Of a stretch of 64,000 nt of DNA, positions 1 through 7,608 are shown one piece after another. The first letter of the stretch is position 1. Every line of letters starts with the position of its first letter. Location of the stretch: positions 372,001-436,000 of the forward strand of contig NZ_JMQM01000002.1 of NCBI RefSeq assembly GCF_000733725.1, written 5' to 3'. The translations under genes were made by a program, and so were the position numbers. Source of the stretch: Nitratireductor basaltis (GTDB taxonomy: Bacteria; Pseudomonadota; Alphaproteobacteria; Rhizobiales; Rhizobiaceae). Below the pieces are notes generated by a model. That model ran no database searches, was not told where the DNA came from, and saw nothing but the letters and a program-made list of their open reading frames with translations.

Positions 1-365
1 TCGTGCGTACCTTCTTCATCACGGCCGCATCCTTCGGTGCGCTGTCGCTCTGGGGCTACACTACAAAGCGTGACCTTTCGGGCATGGGCTCGTTCCTGTT
101 CATGGGCCTGATCGGCATCATTCTTGCCTCGATCGTGAACATCTTCCTGGGCTCCAGCGCCCTGCAGTTCGCGATTTCCGTGATCGGCGTGCTGGTCTTT
201 GCCGGCCTCACCGCCTATGACACGCAGCAGATCAAGGAAATGTATTACGAGGGTGACAGCACGCTGGTCGCCGGTCGCAAGGCCATCATGGGCGCGCTGC
301 GGCTCTATCTCGACTTCATCAACCTGTTCATGTTCCTGCTCCAGTTCCTGGGCAATCGCGAATAG
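1..365 (+). CDS. Bax inhibitor-1 (BI-1/YccA/YbhL) family membrane protein, 5' end cut by window edge
   Basis: Only the C-terminal 120 or so residues are visible; the frame runs off the left edge, and family members are usually 230-260 aa. The visible part has several hydrophobic segments with small polar turns. It carries the family's late signature, a helix containing AGLTAYDTQQIKEMY followed by a final helix LRLYLDFINLFMFLLQFLG. Family members are inner-membrane proteins linked to ion leak or stress tolerance; the exact role in alphaproteobacteria is unclear. The GTG at position 3 should not be taken as the start. Any leader RNA upstream of the gene lies outside the window. Confidence 0.85.
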   Translation, partial: VRTFFITAASFGALSLWGYTTKRDLSGMGSFLFMGLIGIILASIVNIFLGSSALQFAISVIGVLVFAGLTAYDTQQIKEMYYEGDSTLVAGRKAIMGALRLYLDFINLFMFLLQFLGNRE

Positions 366-388
366 CAGGTTGGCATAGTCTGCTGATG

Positions 389-418
389 AGGGCGGTCTTC
401 GGGCCGCCCTTTTCTTTT
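389..418 (+). terminator. Intrinsic terminator after the BI-1 gene
   Basis: A GC-rich hairpin (AGGGCGG, loop TCTTCGG, GCCGCCC) is followed by TTTTCTTTT. It lies about 25 nt after the BI-1 stop codon and before the next gene. Confidence 0.75.
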
Positions 419-466
419 GGTGGTGATGGTGCGAAATAGCGGCGACACCTCACGAACGAGACTTCA

Positions 467-1045
467 ATGACCATCGACATCCGTCCCGCAACCTATGAAG
501 ACATACCGGCCATCACGCGCATCTACGCCCATTCCGTGGACCACGGAACCGCGACCTATGAGCTGGAAGCACCGGACGAGGCGGAGATGCGTCGGCGTTT
601 CGATGCACTGACCGGCGAGGGCTATCCCTTCATTGTCGCCTGCGAAGGCAATATCGTGCTTGGCTACGCCTATGGTGGACCGTTTCGCGCCCGTCCCGCC
701 TATCGCTTCATGGTGGAAGACTCGATCTATCTGGCGCCGGATGCGCAGGGGAAGGGGCTTGGCAAGAAGCTCATGCATGCGTTGATCGCCGAGTGCCGCA
801 ATCGCGGCTACCGCCAGCTCCTGGCCGTTATCGGCGATGGTTCGGAAAAGAGCCCGTCAGTGCGCCTGCACACCTCTTGCGGCTTCACCCATTGCGGCGT
901 TCTGGTCGGCAGTGGCTACAAGCACAACCGCTGGCTGGACACCACGTTCATGCAGCTGGAGCTGAATGGCGGAAACCAGACGCCGCCCGATCCGGAAAGC
1001 GTGCCGGAGCGACATTTCCGCAAGAGCGACCTCGCCAAGGCCTGA
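467..1045 (+). CDS. GNAT N-acetyltransferase, phosphinothricin acetyltransferase (PAT/Bar)-like
   Basis: A 192-aa single-domain GNAT enzyme that should transfer acetyl from acetyl-CoA to a small amine or amino acid. The N-terminus IRPATYEDIPAITRIYAHSV and the segment GTATYE are typical of the PAT group, which acetylates phosphinothricin, methionine sulfoximine and related compounds. The acetyl-CoA loop is seen as QGKGLGKKLM around residues 92-101, followed by SVRLHTSCGFTHCGVL. The C-terminal 20 residues are charged and variable. The substrate cannot be told from sequence. The gene stands alone between a terminator and the convergent oxidoreductase gene, with only 3 nt between the two stop codons. 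Confidence 0.85.
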   Translation: MTIDIRPATYEDIPAITRIYAHSVDHGTATYELEAPDEAEMRRRFDALTGEGYPFIVACEGNIVLGYAYGGPFRARPAYRFMVEDSIYLAPDAQGKGLGKKLMHALIAECRNRGYRQLLAVIGDGSEKSPSVRLHTSCGFTHCGVLVGSGYKHNRWLDTTFMQLELNGGNQTPPDPESVPERHFRKSDLAKA

Positions 1046-1048
1046 TAC

Positions 1049-2056
1049 TCAGGCCACGTCGAGCATGATCTTGCCGATATGGTTGCTTTCCTCCATGTGC
1101 TCGTGAGCACGCCATGCCTCGGTCAGCGGATAAATCATGTCCATGACCGGAGCGATCTTGCGCGCGGCGAGGAGTGGCCAGACATGGGCTTCCAGCTCAT
1201 TGGCGATCCGGCCCTTGAATGCAGTGGAGCGCGGGCGCAGCGTCGAGCCCGTATGGGTTAGCCGCTTGACCATGAGCCTGGAGAAATTCACCTCGGCGGT
1301 TGCACCACCCAGAAATGCGATCTGCACGATGCGGCCGTCGAGTGCAGCAGCGGAGTAGTTGCGGTTCACATAGTCGCCACCGACCATGTCGAGGATCACG
1401 TCCGCGCCGCGGCCGTCGGTGACCTCCTTGACCACCTCAACGAAGTCTTCGGTCTTGTAGTTGATGGCCCGGTCCGCGCCGAGTTCGGTGCAGGTATTGC
1501 ATTTTTCGTCCGAGCCCGCAGTGGTGATCACTTTCGCACCGAAGGCTTTTGCAAGCTGAATTGCCGTCGTTCCGATTCCCGACGATCCGCCATGGACCAG
1601 AAATGTCTCGCCTTCCGTCAGGCCGCCGCGCTGGAACACGTTGTGCCAGACGGTGAAGTAGTTTTCGGGAAGGCCGGCGGCTTCGGTAAAGGTGAAGCCG
1701 TGGGGCAGGGGAAGGGCGTTGGACTCATGCGTCAGGCAATATTGCGCGTAGCCGCCGCCGGGCACCAGAGCAGTCACCTCGTCGCCCACCTGCCAGCGAC
1801 GCACATTCGGGCCGCAGGCGGCAACGGTGCCTGAAACTTCGAGCCCGGGCAGATCCGATGCGCCCGGGGGCGGTGGATAAAGGCCCTGTCGCTGTGCAAC
1901 ATCCGGCCTGTTTACACCCGCTGCCTGCACCTTGATCAATATCTCGCCCTCGCCCGGACGCGGTACGGCACGTTCCACCGGCTTCAGCACGCGCGGGCCG
2001 CCGGGCTCGCTGATTGCTATGGCGGTCATCACATCTGGCAGGCTGGTTGCGGACAT
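1049..2056 (-). CDS. NAD(P)H:quinone oxidoreductase, zeta-crystallin type (MDR superfamily)
   Basis: A 335-aa zinc-independent medium-chain dehydrogenase/reductase. It has an N-terminal GroES-like domain (PGEGEILIKVQAAGVNRPDV, with the catalytic zinc ligands absent) and a C-terminal Rossmann domain with HGGSSGIGTTAIQLAKAFGA near residues 150-170. The family reduces quinones or other electrophiles with NADPH in the cytosol. I chose the ATG at 2056 (MSATSLPDVM); the frame stays open 27 codons further upstream but that stretch lacks family similarity. A second ATG 9 codons later is also possible. The start faces the divergent DUF1192 gene across about 130 nt. Confidence 0.88.
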   Translation of the reverse strand: MSATSLPDVMTAIAISEPGGPRVLKPVERAVPRPGEGEILIKVQAAGVNRPDVAQRQGLYPPPPGASDLPGLEVSGTVAACGPNVRRWQVGDEVTALVPGGGYAQYCLTHESNALPLPHGFTFTEAAGLPENYFTVWHNVFQRGGLTEGETFLVHGGSSGIGTTAIQLAKAFGAKVITTAGSDEKCNTCTELGADRAINYKTEDFVEVVKEVTDGRGADVILDMVGGDYVNRNYSAAALDGRIVQIAFLGGATAEVNFSRLMVKRLTHTGSTLRPRSTAFKGRIANELEAHVWPLLAARKIAPVMDMIYPLTEAWRAHEHMEESNHIGKIMLDVA

Positions 2057-2183
2057 GGGGCGATCCTTGCATTGCTGGCAGGCGAACGCGGTGCCAAACT
2101 GGCACCACAATCGGTTCGGATTGAATCGTGCGATCAAGCCTATTTATGGTGCAAGCTGCCGCTCGGCAAATGGAGGAATGAGA

Positions 2184-2378
2184 ATGGCAGAGCCTGATGA
2201 TGAAACCACCCGGAGCGCGCGGCGTTTCCAACCGGGACAGGACCTCTACGGAATTTCCATCGACGAGCTTCAGCAGATTGCCGCCGTCCTGAAGGAAGAG
2301 ATCACACGCATCGAGCGGGAGATTGCCTCACGTGACAGCACGAAAGCCGCGGCCGAAGCGCTTTTCAAAAACGGCTAG
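2184..2378 (+). CDS. DUF1192 family small protein
   Basis: A 64-aa acidic, soluble protein. Its C-terminal half has the DUF1192 pattern: GISIDELQQIAAVLKEEITR followed by a short charged helix ending in KAAAEALF. The family is small, alphaproteobacterial and uncharacterised. Two in-frame ATGs lie close together at 2178 and 2184. The GGAGG at 2172-2176 is 1 nt from the first but 7 nt from the second, so the second is the better start. It is divergent from the quinone oxidoreductase gene. Confidence 0.8.
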   Translation: MAEPDDETTRSARRFQPGQDLYGISIDELQQIAAVLKEEITRIEREIASRDSTKAAAEALFKNG

Positions 2379-2473
2379 GCGTGTCACCAGCCTGCTGTAC
2401 GCGACTCACCCTTGAAGTTCACCCACATACTGCCAACCCTCCGCCTGACTGGCACAAGCGAAACGGACCAGCC

Positions 2474-3724
2474 ATGATTTCTTCTATCGGCCCCATCGTA
2501 GCTCTCCTGTTTGGCACTGCATTCCTTCTCAGTGCTTCCGGTCTGCATGGCTTGCTCCTGCCGCTGCGTGGTCAGATCGAAGGTTTCTCGCCCGCATCGC
2601 TCGGCCTGCTTGGTACCGCCTGGGCGGGCGGCTTCATCGCAGGGTGCTATCTGGCACCGCGCCTGGTGCGGCGCGTTGGACATGTGCGGGCCTTCGGTGC
2701 CTTTGCGGCTGGGGCTGCCATCATCGCACTGCTGTCGGGCATGTTCATCGACCCGATCTTCTGGTTCGTCCTTCGGGTTGGTACCGGTTTTGTCATGGCA
2801 GGTGCATTCATGGTGATCGAGAGCTGGCTCAACGAGCGCGCCACGAACGAGACGCGCGGCAGTGTCTTTGCCATCTACATGATGGTAACCCATGCGGCGA
2901 TCATGGTCGGGCAGATGGTGGTGACGCTGGGTGATGTCTCGAACGCCATGCTCTTCATGTTCACCGGCATCTTGTTCTGCCTGGCGCTTCTGCCTACCGC
3001 CATCTCCACCGCGATCACGCCTGCACCGCTGGCCGATGTATCCATAGACCTGAAGGGACTTTACGCCAATTCGCCCGTCGCTTTCGTGGGTTGTCTCCTG
3101 ATTGGCATCGCCAATGGTGCATGGGGCACGCTTGGCGCCGTCTACGGCGCGGAAGTGGGAATCAGCACGCTCGAAATCGCGATCATGATGAGTATTGCGG
3201 TTCTTGCTGGGGCGCTTGCCCAGCTCCCCGCCGGTCGCCTGTCCGACAGGACGGATCGCCGTTACGTGCTGGCCGCAGCTGCCGTCGGTTCAGCCCTTGT
3301 TGCAATCGTCATCTTCGCCATGGCGCCGCGCTCGGGCTCGATCATCATCGCACTCGTCGCGTTCTATGGGCTGCTTGCTTACACGCTCTATTCAATCGTC
3401 GTCGCACACGCGAATGACCATGCCGATTCGAGTGATTTCGTGAAGGTTTCGAGCGGGCTTCTTCTGCTTTATGGAGCGGGCACCATGGCCGGGCCGATCC
3501 TTGCGGGTGTCATGATGCAGTTCCTGCGGGCGGAGAGCCTGTTTCTTGTGACAGGTGTCGCGCATCTGGGGGTTGCCGGCTATGCGCTCTTCCGCGTTGC
3601 TCAGCGTGCGCCCGTGCCGGTTGAAGAGAGGGAAGCCTTTACCGCACTTCCCTCGGAGCGCACCGTCACGCCGCAAACCATCGTTCTTGATCCGCGCGTG
3701 GATGAGGACGAGCAGCAGCTTTGA
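2474..3724 (+). CDS. MFS transporter, YcaD-like family
   Basis: A 416-aa, 12-helix major facilitator superfamily carrier of the inner membrane. Helix 5 and the loop after it read VIESWLNERATNETRGSVFA, a pattern typical of the YcaD group. The central loop motif GRLSDRTDRRYVL (MFS motif A, second half) lies near residue 260. Substrate unknown. I chose the ATG at 2474 (MISSIGPIVALLFG) because the preceding in-frame residues are hydrophilic and unlike the family. The C-terminal 35 residues are a cytoplasmic acidic tail. It follows DUF1192 by 95 nt. Confidence 0.85.
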   Translation: MISSIGPIVALLFGTAFLLSASGLHGLLLPLRGQIEGFSPASLGLLGTAWAGGFIAGCYLAPRLVRRVGHVRAFGAFAAGAAIIALLSGMFIDPIFWFVLRVGTGFVMAGAFMVIESWLNERATNETRGSVFAIYMMVTHAAIMVGQMVVTLGDVSNAMLFMFTGILFCLALLPTAISTAITPAPLADVSIDLKGLYANSPVAFVGCLLIGIANGAWGTLGAVYGAEVGISTLEIAIMMSIAVLAGALAQLPAGRLSDRTDRRYVLAAAAVGSALVAIVIFAMAPRSGSIIIALVAFYGLLAYTLYSIVVAHANDHADSSDFVKVSSGLLLLYGAGTMAGPILAGVMMQFLRAESLFLVTGVAHLGVAGYALFRVAQRAPVPVEEREAFTALPSERTVTPQTIVLDPRVDEDEQQL

Positions 3725-3751
3725 AAGCCATCTGTCATACAGGCGTGTAAA

Positions 3752-3809
3752 GACCGCGATACGGGTGGCGCACCGCGGTCAGAAGTTCCGGGCAGCCAGG
3801 TGCCCGGAA
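3752..3809. repeat. Pair of adjacent inverted repeats between converging genes
   Basis: Two hairpin-forming palindromes sit side by side. The first has GACCGCG pairing with CGCGGTC (3752-3780). The second, TTCCGGGCA/TGCCCGGAA, spans 3786-3809 and is perfect. Neither is followed by a T-run on either strand. They lie between the MFS gene and the convergent YdcH gene and could act as a bidirectional 3' end or mRNA stabiliser. Confidence 0.5.
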
Positions 3810-3821
3810 TGGTTGGCTATG

Positions 3822-4001
3822 TCAGTGGTGAGTATGCGGTTTCCGCAGGGTTTCAAGCTGGTCCTTGATCGCCAGCTTGCGCCGTTTGAGCCTGGCTATT
3901 TCAAGCTCGTCCACCGAGGGATGCAATAATGCTTCGTCGATTTCACGCTGAAGATCTCCGTGCTTGCGCTGCAGTTCTTCAAGATGTGAATCAAGCGACA
4001 T
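3822..4001 (-). CDS. YdcH family protein (DUF465), copy 1
   Basis: A 59-aa protein starting MSLDSHLEELQRKHGDLQRE and ending in a His-rich tail (RKPHTHH). It is charged and almost entirely helical, with the DUF465 core DELEIARLKRRKLAIKDQLE. The family forms short coiled coils and has no agreed function. An ATG start at 4001 follows GGAGAG with good spacing. It is divergently arranged with a second DUF465 gene at 4212, and together they sit just upstream of purEK. Confidence 0.85.
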   Translation of the reverse strand: MSLDSHLEELQRKHGDLQREIDEALLHPSVDELEIARLKRRKLAIKDQLETLRKPHTHH

Positions 4002-4211
4002 GGTAGGCTCTCCTTCCGTTCCTCGTGGTCCGTCTGAACGCCAACCCGCCCCATATCAGACGGTAGGAAGCAACTGTGCCATTCGTGTGGCCGCTTGTCG
4101 AACATTCAGTGGTAGGATTCCGCTCGTCGGCAAAATGTGATATGGGGCCATGGCCCGCGCGGCGAACCGAGCTGCAGGCGGGCTTTCAGCACCGAGCGGA
4201 GCTTTTCGACC

Positions 4212-4421
4212 GTGAACCATTCGGAACAGGAACAGGCCGACATCCGGCTGGAATTTGCCCGCCTAAAGCAGGAACATGCGGATTTCGATGCGGCCATCAA
4301 CGCGATGATGTCGACAGGCTGCGACCCGCTTCAGATCCAGCGCATGAAGAAGAAGAAACTGTCGCTGAAGGATCGTCTGCAGGAGCTGGAAGACCAGATC
4401 ATCCCGGACATAATCGCCTGA
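4212..4421 (+). CDS. YdcH family protein (DUF465), copy 2
   Basis: A 69-aa charged helical protein with the DUF465 core DPLQIQRMKKKKLSLKDRLQ, close in pattern to the divergent copy at 3822-4001. I chose a GTG start at 4212 (giving NHSEQEQADIRLEF after the initiator) with GGAG 10 nt upstream. The frame stays open to an ATG at 4137, but those 25 residues are Arg/Cys-rich and unlike the family. It precedes purE by about 130 nt. Confidence 0.8.
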   Translation: MNHSEQEQADIRLEFARLKQEHADFDAAINAMMSTGCDPLQIQRMKKKKLSLKDRLQELEDQIIPDIIA

Positions 4422-4552
4422 CCTCGCATTGACGGGGCGGCTTTTGCACAGGCTTCATCTGTGGCAATCGCTTTCGTCTGAACGTCCAGACATTTGCGTG
4501 ACGCTCAAAATGCGCTAGAGCGATCTGCAAATTCGGGCGGATGAGGATCATC

Positions 4553-5044
4553 ATGAAGCAAAGCGATGTCGCCATCATCATGGGCAGCCAGTCGGACTGG
4601 GCCACGATGCGCCATGCCGCCGAAACGCTTGATGCGCTGGAGATCGGGTTTGATGCGCGCATTGTTTCGGCTCATCGCACCCCGGACCGTCTCTATGAAT
4701 TTGCCAAGGGCGCTCGCGGGGAAGGCTTCAAGGTGATCATTGCGGGTGCGGGCGGTGCAGCCCACCTGCCCGGCATGGCCGCCGCACTCACACCGCTGCC
4801 GGTCTTCGGCGTGCCTGTTCAAAGCAAGGCGCTGTCCGGTCAGGATTCACTCCTTTCCATCGTGCAGATGCCGGCCGGAATTCCGGTTGGGACCCTGGCG
4901 ATCGGGAGAGCCGGTGCGGTGAATGCCGCATTGATGGCAGCCGCCGTGCTCGCCCTCAATGACGAGGCGTTGGCTGACCGGCTTGATGCCTGGCGCGCGA
5001 AGCAGGCTGCCAATGTCGCGGAAAAGCCGGTGGATGACGCATGA
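4553..5044 (+). CDS. purE: N5-carboxyaminoimidazole ribonucleotide mutase
   Basis: A 163-aa class I PurE that converts N5-CAIR to CAIR in de novo purine synthesis. Visible motifs: [12 protein letters not shown] (ribonucleotide-binding loop), SAHRTPDRL, and [12 protein letters not shown] with the catalytic His. Length fits the family. Of two close ATGs, 4541 and 4553, the second is preferred because GAGG at 4543-4546 is 6 nt before it. The stop overlaps the purK start by 4 nt (ATGA), so the two are translationally coupled. Confidence 0.97.
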   Translation: MKQSDVAIIMGSQSDWATMRHAAETLDALEIGFDARIVSAHRTPDRLYEFAKGARGEGFKVIIAGAGGAAHLPGMAAALTPLPVFGVPVQSKALSGQDSLLSIVQMPAGIPVGTLAIGRAGAVNAALMAAAVLALNDEALADRLDAWRAKQAANVAEKPVDDA

Positions 5045-6126
5045 AGAATATGCTTCCTCCCGGCAGTGTGATCGGAATTGTGGGGGGCGGGCAGCTTGGG
5101 CGGATGCTCGTGACCGCTGCCGCGCGGCTGGGCTACCGCACCGTGGTTCTCGAGCCGCAGGAAGACTGTCCCGCCGGTCAGGTGGCAGGTGAGCTTATCG
5201 CGACGGCTTATGACGATCCTCACGGCCTGAAGCGGCTGTCGGAGGCAAGTGACGTCATCACCTACGAGTTCGAGAATGTTCCGGTCATAACGGCCCGCAG
5301 TCTCGCCGAAGCGACGCCTGTCTATCCGCCGCCGGAGGCTTTGGAGGCCGCGCAGGATCGATTGGCCGAAAAGCTCTTTCTCAACTCCAGCGGCATCGAG
5401 ACCGCGCCATTCAAGTCCGTGGACGATCAGGCAGGGCTCGAAGCTGCGCTGAAGGCTTTTGACGGCAATGGCGTGTTGAAGACGCGGCGATTCGGCTATG
5501 ACGGCAAGGGACAGCGCGTCTTTCGCAATGCATCTGTCGATGACGCCAAGAATGTCTTTGCCGAAATGGGCAATGTGCCCCTCATACTGGAAGGCTTCGT
5601 GCATTTCGAGCGAGAGATCTCCGTCATCGCGGCCAGGGCGGTGGACGGCGCGGTTGCAAGCTATGATCCGGCGGAAAACATCCACCGTGACGGCATCCTG
5701 CACCAGTCAATCGTTCCGGCAGCCTGCAGCGCCGATACGGCAGTTGCAGCACGCAGCATTGCAGAGCAGATCCTGACGTCGCTGGATTATGTCGGGGTCA
5801 TCGGTGTCGAGTTTTTCGTTCTTCCAGACGGGCGACCGATCGTGAACGAATTTGCACCACGCGTTCATAATTCGGGTCACTGGACCGAAGCCGCGTGTAG
5901 CTGTTCGCAGTTCGAGCAGCATATTCGCGCGGTTGCGGGCATGCCGCTGGGCACCACGCGGCGCCTTGCGGACTGCGAAATGGAGAATTTCCTGGGCGCG
6001 TACGAGCATCGGCTGCCGGATTTGTCGCGCGAGCCGGATGTCGTGCTCAATCTCTACGGCAAGGCCGAAGCGCGGCCCGGCCGCAAGATGGGTCATTTCA
6101 CGCGGCTGAAGCGAAAGGCGGACTGA
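5041..6126 (+). CDS. purK: 5-(carboxyamino)imidazole ribonucleotide synthase
   Basis: A 361-aa ATP-grasp enzyme that makes N5-CAIR from AIR, bicarbonate and ATP, feeding PurE. The N-terminal Rossmann-like domain has [13 protein letters not shown] (residues 11-23). The ATP-grasp core includes [13 protein letters not shown] and the metal-binding segment [15 protein letters not shown]. Length and motif order match PurK. It overlaps purE by 4 nt. The following gene is convergent, 6 nt past the stop. Confidence 0.97.
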   Translation: MKNMLPPGSVIGIVGGGQLGRMLVTAAARLGYRTVVLEPQEDCPAGQVAGELIATAYDDPHGLKRLSEASDVITYEFENVPVITARSLAEATPVYPPPEALEAAQDRLAEKLFLNSSGIETAPFKSVDDQAGLEAALKAFDGNGVLKTRRFGYDGKGQRVFRNASVDDAKNVFAEMGNVPLILEGFVHFEREISVIAARAVDGAVASYDPAENIHRDGILHQSIVPAACSADTAVAARSIAEQILTSLDYVGVIGVEFFVLPDGRPIVNEFAPRVHNSGHWTEAACSCSQFEQHIRAVAGMPLGTTRRLADCEMENFLGAYEHRLPDLSREPDVVLNLYGKAEARPGRKMGHFTRLKRKAD

Positions 6127-6132
6127 CCTGCG

Positions 6133-6528
6133 TCAGGGGTTGCACGACAGATCGCCTTCCTCGCACTCCCCCGCCTTGCGCAATTGTTCGGTGCGCGCCT
6201 TTGTCAGGTCTTCCAGACAACCCGCCCGCACCGTGGGGTAGATCGAACCCGTGCGGCTTGAAAAGGTGCGGAAGTCGCATTCCGCATCGCGAAACCTGAT
6301 CCAGGCGCGCTGAGCATCACGCAGGGCGTTCCGCAGATCCTCCTGTTCGGCATAACCGGCTACAAGCTCGCCATAGGCTTCATTCAGCGCCTGGTCTGCC
6401 TCTTCAAGGCTTTGAGCCGTGCACTGGTTCATCTCTGCCTGGGTGATCGCATTGCTGCAATCCAGTGCTGCTGCGGGGGTGAGTGTGGAGAGCAGGAGTG
6501 CTGCACAGGCAACGAAGCGGAAAGACAT
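6133..6528 (-). CDS. Secreted lysozyme inhibitor LprI-like protein (DUF1311)
   Basis: A 131-aa protein with a signal peptide (MSFRFVACAALLLSTLTPAA then ALDCS) and a DUF1311 domain. The family pattern shows as CSNAITQAEMNQC followed by ADQALNEAYGEL and a central RDAQRAWIRFRDAECDF. At least six cysteines in the mature part suggest disulfides, so it should work in the periplasm. Some LprI proteins inhibit lysozyme; that is family knowledge and not shown here. The start at 6528 was chosen because it begins the signal peptide; the frame is open further upstream. Confidence 0.8.
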   Translation of the reverse strand: MSFRFVACAALLLSTLTPAAALDCSNAITQAEMNQCTAQSLEEADQALNEAYGELVAGYAEQEDLRNALRDAQRAWIRFRDAECDFRTFSSRTGSIYPTVRAGCLEDLTKARTEQLRKAGECEEGDLSCNP

Positions 6529-6613
6529 GATAAAAAATCCCGGTTTCACATAAAGCAAGCAATCGGATCTGAAGTGCGTGACCATTAAAGCCGGTTTGCG
6601 GGCCGGGGCAAGC

Positions 6614-6642
6614 TTGACAGGAGGGGCGTTGCTCCGTTAAAG
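6614..6642 (+). promoter_or_regulatory. Predicted sigma-70 promoter for rpmJ
   Basis: TTGACA at 6614-6619, a 17-nt spacer, then TTAAAG at 6637-6642. The -35 hexamer is perfect and the spacing optimal. It would give a leader of about 90 nt before the L36 start at 6741. Confidence 0.5.
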
Positions 6643-6740
6643 CCACATGCGAATTCAGGCGCGCCCGAAAACCAAGGCGCGCTTTGTTGTAAGGCGCTGG
6701 CCACGGCCAAGTGCCGCGTGGCTGATGGACAGGCAGAACA

Positions 6741-6866
6741 ATGAAGATCAAGAACTCGCTCAAGGCGCTCAAGACCCGCCATCGTGAAAACCGCATGGTG
6801 CGTCGCAAGGGCCGTATCTACATCATCAACAAGTCCAACCCGCGCTTCAAGGCGCGTCAGGGCTGA
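6741..6866 (+). CDS. rpmJ: 50S ribosomal protein L36
   Basis: A 41-aa protein beginning [20 protein letters not shown] and ending [11 protein letters not shown], a clear L36. It is the cysteine-free (C-minus) type that lacks the zinc ribbon, which is the usual sole L36 in this order. It sits near the peptidyl-transferase region of the 50S subunit. It stands alone in the genome context, not in the S10/spc operon, with an apparent own promoter and a GC-rich hairpin just after the stop. Confidence 0.95.
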   Translation: MKIKNSLKALKTRHRENRMVRRKGRIYIINKSNPRFKARQG

Positions 6867-6872
6867 TGCTGC

Positions 6873-6892
6873 GGCTGGCATTTTTGCCGGCC
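6873..6892 (+). terminator. Hairpin after rpmJ
   Basis: GGCTGGCA, loop TTTT, TGCCGGCC forms an 8-bp stem (one G-T pair) starting 7 nt after the L36 stop. There is no long T-run, so it may be a weak terminator or an mRNA-stabilising end. Confidence 0.4.
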
Positions 6893-6946
6893 TGATTACG
6901 TAGATTTGACTTTTTTCGGACATGAGGGGCGGCTAGGCTGCCCCTT

Positions 6947-7531
6947 ATGTTTTTCTTGCGCGCCATATTCGCTGCTTTTCTGCTTGTGGTTGTCCCCGCA
7001 CCTATCGCTCATGCGCAGGGAACGGGTGAGACCGAGGCTTCCCTTTCGCCGGCCGAGCGCCTCGAGGCGCTTTATGCGCGACTGCGTGCGGAGCGGAATG
7101 AAGCCGCTGCACGTCGCGTTGCAGAGCAAATCCGAGATGCATGGGCCAGCCAGGGCGGCGAAACCGCCGAACTTCTGATCGATTGGGCGCAAAGTGCCGC
7201 GCGTGAAGACAAGTTTCATGTGGCCCTCGATCTCATCGATCAGGTCACGCTTCTCTATCCGGGCTACGCCAACGGATTCAATGCCCGTGCGACGATCCAT
7301 CTGATGCGCGGTGAGATGGGGCAGGCGATGGCGGATTTCTACCGTGTCCTGTCCATGGAGCCCCGGCATTTCGAGGCCATGGCGGGCGTGGCCGGCATCT
7401 TGCGTTCGCAAGGTCTGGAAGAGCAGGCACTCGGCATCTATCGGCGCATGCTTGAAGTCTATCCAATGCAGCGCAACGCACAGCGCGCGCTTATCGATAT
7501 CACCGACGATCAGACAGATGAGCGGCTTTAG
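6947..7531 (+). CDS. Exported tetratricopeptide-repeat protein
   Basis: A 194-aa protein with a signal peptide (FFLRAIFAAFLLVVVPAPIA then HAQ) and at least three TPR-like helical pairs. The best are ALDLIDQVTLLYPGYANGF, MADFYRVLSMEPRHFEAM and ALGIYRRMLEVYPMQRNA. TPRs mediate protein-protein contacts, so this is likely a periplasmic adaptor; the partner is unknown. It ends at a strong terminator shared with the convergent pyk gene. Confidence 0.75.
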   Translation: MFFLRAIFAAFLLVVVPAPIAHAQGTGETEASLSPAERLEALYARLRAERNEAAARRVAEQIRDAWASQGGETAELLIDWAQSAAREDKFHVALDLIDQVTLLYPGYANGFNARATIHLMRGEMGQAMADFYRVLSMEPRHFEAMAGVAGILRSQGLEEQALGIYRRMLEVYPMQRNAQRALIDITDDQTDERL

Positions 7532-7556
7532 CAGCGCCCAATAATTGGTGCCAAAG

Positions 7557-7586
7557 AAAAACGCCGGGCTGAACCCGGCGTTTTTT
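7557..7586. terminator. Bidirectional intrinsic terminator between the TPR gene and pyk
   Basis: A perfect 12-bp stem (AAAAACGCCGGG / CCCGGCGTTTTT) with loop CTGAA. It has a T-run on both strands and serves both converging genes. Confidence 0.85.
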
Positions 7587-7608
7587 GATTCGGCAACACT
7601 GCTGCCTT

